From Rubrivirga sp. (GTDB lineage Bacteria; Bacteroidota; Rhodothermia; Rhodothermales; Rubricoccaceae): DNA of 6,016 nucleotides. Location of the stretch: positions 2,095 through 8,110 of the forward strand of contig JAAXJP010000744.1 of assembly GCA_012269805.1 (NCBI GenBank). The letters run 5' to 3'. The translations under genes and the position numbers were made by a program. The notes below the pieces were generated by a model. It was not told where the DNA came from and ran no database searches. It worked only from the letters and a program-made list of their open reading frames with translations. Position 1 is the stretch's first letter; the number at the start of each line of letters is the position of its first letter. Of this stretch, positions 1 to 5,684 are shown piece by piece.

Positions 1-1206
1 CGCGCCGAGGCGGCCCGGCCGCTCGCCGAGCGCCTCGCCCGCCGCTGGGGCGCCACGCTCCACGTTCTGCGCGTCGAGGTCATCCCGCCCGCTGCCGACC
101 TCCGGTTCGACCCGATCCCCCGGCCCGCCCAACGGACCGAGGCGGGCGTCCTGGAGGTCCACCGCCGGTTCCCGACCGCGGGCGACGCCATCGTCCTCTA
201 CGCCGAGGAAGCCGCCGCCGACCTCATCGTGATGGGCACACACGGGCGAACGGGCCTCGACCGGCTCACGCTGGGCTCGACGGCCGAACGCGTGCTCCGG
301 CAAGCCCCCTGCCCCGTCCTCACCGTCGGCCCCGACGCGGCGCCGCACGGGGAGGGGCCCGTGCTGGCCCCGCTCGCGTTCGATTCGGCGTCGGACCTCG
401 TGCTGGAGACGGCCGGCGCGCTGGCGGAAGACGCCGGCGTCCCGCTCGTGGCCGTTCACGCCATCGAGGCGAGCACGTTGCCGCTGCCCTACACCGTGAC
501 GCTCCCGCCGGTCGAGCCGGGCGAACTGATCGACCGCGTCGAGGCCACGCTCGGGCGCTGGACCGCGACGGCCGCCGAGCGCGTCCCGGTCACGATCGAC
601 GCGCGTGTCGGGACGCCGGCCGCGGAGGTCGTCGAGGCGGCCCGTGAGCACGGGGCCGGCCTCGTGGTCCAGGCCAGCCACGGCCGCCGCGGTCTCAGCC
701 GGTGGCTGCTGGGGAGCGTGGCGGAGGGCGTGGTTCGCCACGCGCCGTGCCCGGTCCTCACCTTGCGAATCGGTGCCCGGACGCTGCCGACCGGGGCGGA
801 GGCCAACCTCCGCCCCGTCCCGCGAGAGGCCTGGGCCGAGCTGTTCGACGCGCTCTCGGAGCGGGCCGCCGCCACGCCACACGCCGTCTCGCTGGCGGTC
901 GTCTCGCCAGAGGCCGAGGGCGCGGTCTACGATGCCGCCCCGCTCGTCGGGATCACGTTCGACCCGCACGACGACGCGGTCGAGGTGCTCGTCGAGGGCG
1001 GCGGGCACCACGCGCTCCGGCCGTTCGCCGTCCGCGCCGAGGCGGGGGCGTGGGCCCCCGACGCCGCCCGCGACGCCGGCGCCCCCGGCCCCTGGGTCCT
1101 CGAGGTCGTCCGCGCCGACGGCACCCGGGAGCGGCTCGTCCTCGCCGAGCGGTCGCCCGAACCGTCAGGTCGACACAGCCCGGCGGCCGGGGCCGTGCCC
1201 GCATGA
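1..1206 (+). CDS. Tandem universal stress protein with C-terminal DUF5335-like domain (5' partial)
   Basis: The reading frame is open from the first base, so the true start lies upstream; 401 codons are visible. Residues 1 to about 112 of the fragment are most of a first Usp domain. It ends in the nucleotide-binding signature G-2x-G-9x-G-S (G79, G82, G92, S93) and the usual APCPVLTV strand. Residues about 119-256 are a second Usp domain with the same layout (A225, G228, G238, S239), but the first Gly is Ala and the Asp normally found in the first strand appears to be Ala126. Residues about 268-384 resemble the DUF5335 family: a VPREAWAELFDAL helix, then PLVGITFDP, a short acidic strand, and a closing EVVRADGTRERLVL strand. 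Usp proteins are cytoplasmic stress, dormancy or ATP-binding regulators; the role of DUF5335 is unknown. The stop overlaps the start of the kinase gene by 4 bases (ATGA), implying an operon. The Usp call is secure and the DUF5335 call is from memory of the family pattern. Confidence 0.9.
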   Translation, partial: RAEAARPLAERLARRWGATLHVLRVEVIPPAADLRFDPIPRPAQRTEAGVLEVHRRFPTAGDAIVLYAEEAAADLIVMGTHGRTGLDRLTLGSTAERVLRQAPCPVLTVGPDAAPHGEGPVLAPLAFDSASDLVLETAGALAEDAGVPLVAVHAIEASTLPLPYTVTLPPVEPGELIDRVEATLGRWTATAAERVPVTIDARVGTPAAEVVEAAREHGAGLVVQASHGRRGLSRWLLGSVAEGVVRHAPCPVLTLRIGARTLPTGAEANLRPVPREAWAELFDALSERAAATPHAVSLAVVSPEAEGAVYDAAPLVGITFDPHDDAVEVLVEGGGHHALRPFAVRAEAGAWAPDAARDAGAPGPWVLEVVRADGTRERLVLAERSPEPSGRHSPAAGAVPA

Positions 1207-2804
1207 CCCTGTCCCGCCGCTCTGCCCCCGACGCCGCCGCGTCGCTGCCGCCCGACCTCAGGGCCGCCGTCGCCGAGCTCGCCCTCCGCGAGCTGACGCA
1301 GGCGGCCTTCGGCGGCGTCGACGTGACGGGCCGGACCGAGGCGACGATCGTCGCTGAGGCGCTCGACGTGTCGGCCGCCCTGCTCGCGCTCGTCGACGAC
1401 GACCGTTGGCTCCGGGCCGAGGCGGTCGCGCGCTGGGACGGCCTCCCCACCGAGCTCCCCGTCGAGGGGCTCCTCGCCGACGCGCTCCGGACGCCCGCCT
1501 GCGTCCACCTCGACCCGCTGCCGGAGCCCCTCGCCGACGCTGGCGACGCGGTCGCGGTCCGCGTCGGGTCGGACGACCGGCCGTTCGCCCTCCTCGTCGC
1601 CGTCGGGGCGACCGGCGAGCGCGAGCACGTCCGGGCGTTCCTCCACGCCGCCGCGAGCGCGATCCACGCCCGGCTGGCGCTCGACGCCCAGCGGCGGGCG
1701 CTCGAAGAAAGCCAGGCCCGCGCGCTCGCCGTCCTCGGCACGACCGTCGACGGCGTCGTGACGATCGACGCGCGCGGGCGGATCGAGAGCTTCAACGCCG
1801 GGGCCGAACGGATCTTCGGGTACGCCGCCGCCGACGTCGTGGGCCGTAACGTGTCGGTGCTGATGCCCGAGCCGTACCGGTCGGAGCACGACGGCTACCT
1901 CGAGGCCTACCACCAGACCGGCGTCGGGCGGATCATCGGGATCGGCCGCGAGGTCGTCGGGCGGCGGAGCTCGGGAGAGACGTTCCCGATGGACCTCGCC
2001 GTGAGCCACGTCGAGCTGCCGGACGGGGTCCCGGTCTTCACCGGCATCATCCGCGACATCTCGGAGCGGCGCGTTCTCGAGCGCGAGGTGCTCCGGATCG
2101 CCGAGGCCGAGCGGCGGCGGATCGGGCAGGACCTCCACGACGGGCTCGGCCAGGAACTGACGGCCATCGGGCTGTTCCTGCGCAACCACGTCAAGGCGCT
2201 GGAGCGCGCGGGGTCCGAGCGGGCCGCCGAGGCCGGCCGCCTCGGGGCGCTCCTCGACGAGGCCGACGCCCACGCGCGCGGGCTGGCACGGTCGCTCGTG
2301 CCGGTCGAGCTGGAGCAGAACGGGCTCGAGACGGCGCTCGCCCGCCTCGCCGACCGCGCCACGGCGCTCTACGGCACGGCCGTCCACGCCGAGACGACGG
2401 GCTCGGGCCCGGCCGAGGCCTCGGCCCTCCACGCCGACGCGGCCACCAACCTGTTCTGGATCGCGCAGGAGGCCGTCTCGAACGCCATCCAGCACGGCCG
2501 CGCCGACCTCGTCCGCGTCGTCCTCGTCCGCGGGGCCGACCGGCTCCGCCTCCGGATCGAGGACGACGGCGTCGGGATCGAGCCGGCCGGCCTCGACGGC
2601 CAGACGGCCGAGGGCGCCGACCGCGACGTGAGCGCGCCGGCCCGGCCGGCCGACCAGCGCGGGATGGGCCTCCGCATCATGCACTACCGCGCCCACCTCG
2701 CGGGGGGCACCCTCGAGATCCGCCCCGGCGCCGAGGGCGGGACCGTCGTCACCTGCGCCGTCCCCCTCCGCAGCTCGGGCTTCCACCCCTCTCCCTCGTC
2801 ATGA
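1203..2804 (+). CDS. Soluble GAF-PAS sensor histidine kinase (HisKA_3), FixL-like PAS
   Basis: This 533-residue cytoplasmic sensor kinase has no membrane segment. Residues about 20-160 look like a divergent GAF domain, followed by a short helical linker. Residues about 175-290 are a PAS domain with the FixL-type core MPEPYRSEHDGYL and RIIGIGRE. His229 aligns with the proximal heme ligand of Bradyrhizobium FixL (His200) and Arg249 with its distal Arg220, so heme-based O2, CO or NO sensing is plausible but unproven. Residues about 295-370 are the HisKA_3 dimerisation domain; H312 in DLHDGLGQELT is the predicted phosphorylation site, and D313-Q317 matches the DxxxQ phosphatase motif. The HATPase follows, with an N box at Asn427, G1 at EDDGVGI (453-459) and G2 at GMGL (487-490). 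The ATG at 1203 is chosen because it overlaps the upstream stop as ATGA; the frame is open further upstream but only as a shadow of the Usp gene. Its partner is surely the response regulator that overlaps its own stop codon. Confidence 0.93.
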   Translation: MTLSRRSAPDAAASLPPDLRAAVAELALRELTQAAFGGVDVTGRTEATIVAEALDVSAALLALVDDDRWLRAEAVARWDGLPTELPVEGLLADALRTPACVHLDPLPEPLADAGDAVAVRVGSDDRPFALLVAVGATGEREHVRAFLHAAASAIHARLALDAQRRALEESQARALAVLGTTVDGVVTIDARGRIESFNAGAERIFGYAAADVVGRNVSVLMPEPYRSEHDGYLEAYHQTGVGRIIGIGREVVGRRSSGETFPMDLAVSHVELPDGVPVFTGIIRDISERRVLEREVLRIAEAERRRIGQDLHDGLGQELTAIGLFLRNHVKALERAGSERAAEAGRLGALLDEADAHARGLARSLVPVELEQNGLETALARLADRATALYGTAVHAETTGSGPAEASALHADAATNLFWIAQEAVSNAIQHGRADLVRVVLVRGADRLRLRIEDDGVGIEPAGLDGQTAEGADRDVSAPARPADQRGMGLRIMHYRAHLAGGTLEIRPGAEGGTVVTCAVPLRSSGFHPSPSS

Positions 2805-3466
2805 CCCGCATCCTCCTCGTCGACGACCACCCGCTGCTCCGCCAGGGCATCGCCATGACGATCGAGGCCGAGGCCGACTTCCAGGTCGTCGCCCAGGCCG
2901 GCGACGCCGACGAGGCCCTCGCGCTCTTCGCCGAGGCCGCGCCGGACCTCGTCATCACCGACATCTCGCTGCCGGGCGCCAACGGGCTGGAGCTCATGAA
3001 GAACCTCCTCACGCTCCGGCCTGACCTACCCGTCCTCGTCGTCTCGCGCCACGACGAAGACCTCTACGCCGAGCGGGCGATCCGCGCGGGAGCCCGGGGC
3101 TACGTCTCGAAACTGGCGGCCGGCGACCAGATCGTGTCGGCCATCCGCCGCGTTCTCCGGGGCGGCATCCACCTCTCGGAGGCGCTCAAGGACCGGATGC
3201 TGTTCGGGGCCGCGGCCGGCGTCAAGGACGCGACGCAGACGCCGCTCGAAGTCTTGAGCGACCGCGAGCTCGAGGTGTTCGAGATGACGGGCCGCGGGAT
3301 CCCGACGCGGGAGATCTCGGAGCGGCTCCACCTCTCCGTCAAGACCGTCGAGAGCTACCGCTCGCGGCTCAAGGCGAAGCTGGGGATCGCGAACGGGACC
3401 GAGCTCATCAAGCACGCCGTGGCGTGGGTCCAGGGCGAGGGCAGCGGCCGGCAGCCCACCGCCTAA
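2801..3466 (+). CDS. NarL/FixJ-family response regulator with LuxR-type HTH
   Basis: This is a 221-residue two-component transcription factor of the usual family length. Residues 1-120 form a receiver domain: acidic pair D8 and D9, phospho-acceptor D54 in VITDISLPG, switch residue S82 and conserved K104. After a linker, residues about 148-212 form a GerE/LuxR-type helix-turn-helix with the typical LSDRELEVF opening and a recognition helix near SVKTVESYRSRLKAKL (179-194). It should bind DNA as a dimer when phosphorylated by the kinase encoded immediately upstream. The kinase stop and this ATG overlap by 4 bases (ATGA), so the two proteins are probably made in a coupled ratio. Target genes cannot be read from the sequence; the operon itself is an obvious candidate for autoregulation, but its promoter lies outside the window. 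The short tail after the HTH (211-221) has no recognisable feature. Confidence 0.95.
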   Translation: MTRILLVDDHPLLRQGIAMTIEAEADFQVVAQAGDADEALALFAEAAPDLVITDISLPGANGLELMKNLLTLRPDLPVLVVSRHDEDLYAERAIRAGARGYVSKLAAGDQIVSAIRRVLRGGIHLSEALKDRMLFGAAAGVKDATQTPLEVLSDRELEVFEMTGRGIPTREISERLHLSVKTVESYRSRLKAKLGIANGTELIKHAVAWVQGEGSGRQPTA

Positions 3467-3470
3467 CCGC

Positions 3471-3492
3471 CTCGGCCACTCCGTCGGCCGAG
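3471..3492. terminator. Candidate bidirectional terminator hairpin
   Basis: A perfect 7-bp GC-rich inverted repeat (CTCGGCC and GGCCGAG) flanks an 8-base loop, starting 4 bases after the response regulator TAA. It lies in the 44-base gap between that gene and the convergent CDF transporter gene, the expected place for a shared terminator. No T tract follows on either strand, so a classical intrinsic terminator is uncertain. Confidence 0.4.
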
Positions 3493-3510
3493 CCTCCGGG
3501 GTGGGCGGGG

Positions 3511-4425
3511 TCAGGTGAACGTGTGCGGCACGTCGGAGCCGAGGGCCACCACGCCGCCGTGCCCCTTCCCCTTGTGCTCGGGCTCGACGTGGATCGTCAC
3601 GCTCGACTCCGGCACGGCCGCGTGGACCGCCGCCTCCAGCCGGTCGCAGAGCGCGTGCGACTCGGCGACCGTCGACGTGCCGGGCACGACGAGGTGGAAC
3701 TCGACGAACGTGTGCCGCCCGGCGTGGCGCGCCCGGAGCGCGTGGACCTCGAGGGCCCCGCCCATGGTGGCCCGGATCGCCTCGTGGATGGCGTCCATCT
3801 CGTCCGGCGGCACGGCCTCGTCCATCAGCCCGGCGACGGACTCGCGCAGGAGCCGGACGCCGACCACGACGACGTTCACGGCGACCGCGATGGCCAAGAG
3901 CGGGTCGAGGACCCACCACCCCGTCGCCGCCGCCAGCCCGATGCCCGCGAGGACGCCCACCGTCGTCACGACGTCGGCCCAGAGGTGCCGGGCGTCGGCG
4001 ACGAGGGCGGGCGAGCGGTGCTGGCGGCCGGCCCGGACGAGGAGGGCGGCCCAGGCCCCGTTGAGGACCGTCGCCGCGACCGACACGGCCAGCCCGACGC
4101 CGAGGCCCTCCAGGGCGACCGGCGCCTCGAAGCGGCCCCACGCCGCGCGCACGATCTCGACGGCGGCCCACACGATGAGCGCGCCCTCGAGGACGGCCGC
4201 GAGGTACTCGGCCTTCGTGTGGCCGTACGGGTGGTTCTCGTCGGGGGGGCGGGCCGCGACCCGCACCGCCACGAGCGCCACGCCCGCCGCCGCCACGTTG
4301 ACGACCGACTCGAGCGCGTCGGAGTAGAGCGAGATCGAGCCGGTCAGCCAGTAGGCCAGGCCCTTCAGCGCGAGCACGGCGAGCCCGACGACGACGCTGA
4401 GGCGGGCGGCGGTGGTCGGGCGCAT
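3511..4425 (-). CDS. Cation diffusion facilitator (CDF) family metal exporter
   Basis: This 304-residue inner-membrane transporter is predicted to export divalent metal (Zn, Fe, Mn or similar) from the cytoplasm by proton antiport. Six hydrophobic segments are visible at about residues 9-29, 33-58, 73-95, 106-131, 147-168 and 171-192. They are followed by a cytoplasmic dimerisation domain (about 205-285) ending in the family's HVEPE motif (279-283) and a short Lys/His/Gly-rich stretch (284-290). The diagnostic DENHPYGHTKAE loop (62-73) lies after TM2. TM5 has the HxxxD metal pair (H147, D151). In TM2 the positions matching the two metal-binding Asp residues of YiiP appear to be E39 and N43, in SDALESVVN. 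The ATG at 4425 is chosen because the first transmembrane helix starts right after it; the frame stays open upstream but encodes nothing CDF-like. The gene converges on the response regulator and diverges from thioredoxin. Substrate metal cannot be assigned. Confidence 0.93.
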   Translation of the reverse strand: MRPTTAARLSVVVGLAVLALKGLAYWLTGSISLYSDALESVVNVAAAGVALVAVRVAARPPDENHPYGHTKAEYLAAVLEGALIVWAAVEIVRAAWGRFEAPVALEGLGVGLAVSVAATVLNGAWAALLVRAGRQHRSPALVADARHLWADVVTTVGVLAGIGLAAATGWWVLDPLLAIAVAVNVVVVGVRLLRESVAGLMDEAVPPDEMDAIHEAIRATMGGALEVHALRARHAGRHTFVEFHLVVPGTSTVAESHALCDRLEAAVHAAVPESSVTIHVEPEHKGKGHGGVVALGSDVPHTFT

Positions 4426-4599
4426 GGACGACGAGCGGACGAGTCGGGCGGGGCGGCCCTCTCCTACGGCCGCGCGCGCCATCCGCTCCGCCTCGGCGCC
4501 GAGCTGGACAGGGCCGGCGCCGAGGCGGACAGGGCCGGGCTCGCGCGGATCCCGAGCGCTCCCGGGGCGTCCCCGACCGGCACCGCCCCGCTCGTACCC
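4426..4599. promoter_or_regulatory. Divergent intergenic region between CDF transporter and thioredoxin genes
   Basis: This 174-base gap must hold the promoters of two genes reading away from each other. It contains a 21-bp tandem repeat (listed separately), a GAGCGCTC palindrome at 4554-4561, and a small hairpin at 4563-4575 (CGGGG, 3-base loop, CCCCG) ending 24 bases before the thioredoxin ATG. I could not identify a convincing sigma-70 or Bacteroidota-type (TTG / TAnnTTTG) promoter, and no Shine-Dalgarno sequence precedes either start. Confidence 0.55.
4494..4535. repeat. 21-bp tandem direct repeat, two copies
   Basis: Two adjacent 21-base units (4494-4514 and 4515-4535) differ only at two neighbouring positions (CT versus GC). 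Each contains the core GGACAGGG, and the 12-base core GGACAGGGCCGG occurs at 4506 and again at 4527. The period equals two helical turns, as expected for same-face protein binding, but it is also seven codons and could be a simple slippage duplication. It sits between divergent genes. Confidence 0.8.
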
Positions 4600-4911
4600 A
4601 TGGCCGACAAGTTCCAGACCGAGGTGCTCGACAAGAGCCACGAGAAGCCCGTCCTCGTCGACTTCTGGGCACCGTGGTGCGGCCCGTGCCGCGTGCTCGG
4701 CCCGACGATCGAGAAGCTGGCGAAGGAGTCGGGCGGCGCGTGGCGGCTCGTCAAGATCAACACCGACGCGCACCCGGCCCTCGCGCAGCGGTTCGGCGTC
4801 CGCGGGATCCCGGCCGTCAAGCTGTTCGTCGACGGCGCCGTCGCGGCCGAGTTCACGGGCGCGCTCCCCGAGCCGCAACTCCGTCAGTGGCTGAGCGCCA
4901 ACGTGCCGTAG
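4600..4911 (+). CDS. trxA: Thioredoxin
   Basis: This is a complete single-domain cytoplasmic thioredoxin of 103 residues, the usual family length. The classical redox site WCGPC lies at residues 26-30 (C27, C30), preceded by VLVDFWAP. The conserved cis-proline P71 is in GVRGIPAVKLF, and the closing strand and helix are intact. It reduces disulphides in target proteins using electrons from thioredoxin reductase, which is not in this window. The ATG at 4600 gives the normal N-terminus; the frame is open far upstream, but that stretch reads antisense to the transporter and has no thioredoxin similarity. No signal peptide or membrane anchor is present. The membrane-tethered thioredoxin-like gene follows 108 bases downstream on the same strand. 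The symbol is a family label: the genome may hold other thioredoxins. Confidence 0.95.
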   Translation: MADKFQTEVLDKSHEKPVLVDFWAPWCGPCRVLGPTIEKLAKESGGAWRLVKINTDAHPALAQRFGVRGIPAVKLFVDGAVAAEFTGALPEPQLRQWLSANVP

Positions 4912-4923
4912 TCCGCCGCACGT
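4901..4923 (+). terminator. Weak hairpin over the thioredoxin stop codon
   Basis: A 6-bp perfect inverted repeat (ACGTGC and GCACGT) with an 11-base loop spans the thioredoxin TAG. The stem is short and no T tract follows, so it is at best a weak terminator or attenuator. The remaining gap to 5019 shows no gene and no recognisable promoter, so the two thioredoxin-like genes may or may not be co-transcribed. Confidence 0.2.
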
Positions 4924-5019
4924 CCGCACCTCGTCCCCACCCACCGTGTTGATCCCCTCGGCCCACGACGTCCAGCCCTCCTCGGGAGCGTCGACCGAGC
5001 CGGGGTCTCGGCGCCGCCG

Positions 5020-5595
5020 ATGAGCGAGCCCCCGTCCGAGGCGGAGCGGCCCAGAGCCGGCTGGCGCGCGTGGTGGCGCTCCGCGCCCGTCCGTCGCGCG
5101 CGGGCCGTGGCGTACTGGGCCGCGATGGCGGCGCTCGTCATCGCGGTCGTCCGCCGGTACGTGCCGGACTACGACCTGCCCGACCTCGGGCCGGCGCCGG
5201 CGCTCGAGTACGCCGCGATCGACGGCGGCACCGCCCGCCTCGACGACGCGGCCGGCGAGGTCGTCGTCGTCAACGTGTGGGCCACGTGGTGCCCGCCGTG
5301 CGTGGTCGAGACGCCGGGGTTCGTGGACCTCGCCGAGGAGTTCGAGGGCGACGTCCGCTTTTTCGGCGTGTCGGTCGACGAGGACGTCGAGGCGGTCCGA
5401 GCGTTCGTCGAGCGGCACGGCGTGCCGTACCGCGTGCTCGTCGGGCCGAACCGGGCGGGGCCACCGCTCGCCGCGCCGGTCCTCCCGACGACGGTCGTGA
5501 TCGACCGCCGGGGCCGCGTCCGGATGCGGCACGAGGGGCTCCTGCTGGAGCCGGCGCTCCGGCCGGTCCTCCGCACGCTCGTCCACGAAGACTGA
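5020..5595 (+). CDS. Membrane-anchored TlpA/ResA-like thioredoxin-fold protein
   Basis: This 191-residue protein starts with a basic cytoplasmic segment (RAWWRSAPVRRAR, about 16-28). One hydrophobic helix follows (about 29-44), serving as an uncleaved anchor that places the rest outside the inner membrane. A short linker leads to an AhpC/TSA-Redoxin/TlpA-type thioredoxin fold from about residue 58. The active site WCPPC lies at 90-94 (C91, C94), with E97 three residues after the second Cys, a position where TlpA and ResA also carry Glu. The cis-Pro is P156 in VLPTTVVID. Such proteins usually act as extracytoplasmic disulphide reductants, for example of apocytochrome c or copper-centre cysteines, and take electrons from CcdA/DsbD-type carriers. 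No cytochrome maturation gene is visible nearby, so the target is unknown. The ATG at 5020 is chosen because it precedes the basic N-terminus. No ribosome binding site is evident. Confidence 0.9.
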   Translation: MSEPPSEAERPRAGWRAWWRSAPVRRARAVAYWAAMAALVIAVVRRYVPDYDLPDLGPAPALEYAAIDGGTARLDDAAGEVVVVNVWATWCPPCVVETPGFVDLAEEFEGDVRFFGVSVDEDVEAVRAFVERHGVPYRVLVGPNRAGPPLAAPVLPTTVVIDRRGRVRMRHEGLLLEPALRPVLRTLVHED

Positions 5596-5625
5596 CGGCG
5601 CCCGTCGACGCCGCCCGCCTCGGTG

Positions 5626-5638
5626 ACCGCGCCGCGGT
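5626..5638. promoter_or_regulatory. 13-bp palindrome upstream of the PAS gene
   Basis: ACCGCG and CGCGGT form a perfect inverted repeat around a single central C, 46 bases before the ATG of the following PAS gene and 31 bases after the TlpA-like stop. It could be an operator or part of a terminator; in GC-rich DNA chance is also possible. A 5-bp hairpin (5596-5613) directly after the TlpA-like stop is too weak to call. Confidence 0.25.
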
Positions 5639-5673
5639 GGGCGGCCCCGTCGCGCCGAGCCCCCGGGCCGCGG

Positions 5674-5681
5674 TACGTTCC
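5674..5681 (+). promoter_or_regulatory. Possible Bacteroidota-like -7 element (TACGTTCC)
   Basis: TACGTTCC matches the TAnnTT part of the Bacteroidota -7 consensus TAnnTTTG and is unusually AT-rich for its surroundings. It begins 11 bases before the ATG at 5685, so transcription would start at or next to the start codon, giving a leaderless mRNA. No clear TTG -33 element was found at the right spacing, so this is a weak call. Confidence 0.3.
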
Positions 5682-5684
5682 GGC

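Noticed and set aside
605..1357. Arg/Ser/Pro-rich plus-strand frame of 250 codons
   Set aside because: It is an alternative frame of the Usp and kinase genes with typical GC-driven Arg/Pro/Ser composition.
927..2786. Long minus-strand open frame (619 codons) opposite the Usp and kinase genes
   Set aside because: It lies fully antisense to strong domain-bearing genes and its product is a low-complexity Arg/Ala/Gly/Asp/Val-rich sequence. Stop codons are rare in such GC-rich DNA, so this is a shadow.
3424..4599. Plus-strand open frame running continuously into thioredoxin, as a possible N-terminal extension
   Set aside because: It is antisense to the CDF transporter and its residues are compositionally biased with no domain similarity. 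Thioredoxin starts normally at 4600.
3026..4672. Minus-strand open frame of 548 codons across the response regulator, CDF and thioredoxin regions
   Set aside because: The product is extremely Arg/Gly/Pro-rich, is in the wrong frame relative to the CDF protein, and spans three real genes.
4426..5586. Minus-strand open frame upstream of the CDF gene, including a protein-like stretch opposite 4912-5019
   Set aside because: The stretch reads plausibly (for example EEGWTSWAEGIN), but it has no own start, is flanked by antisense of two thioredoxin-fold genes, and matches no family I recognise. The CDF protein has a natural ATG at 4425.
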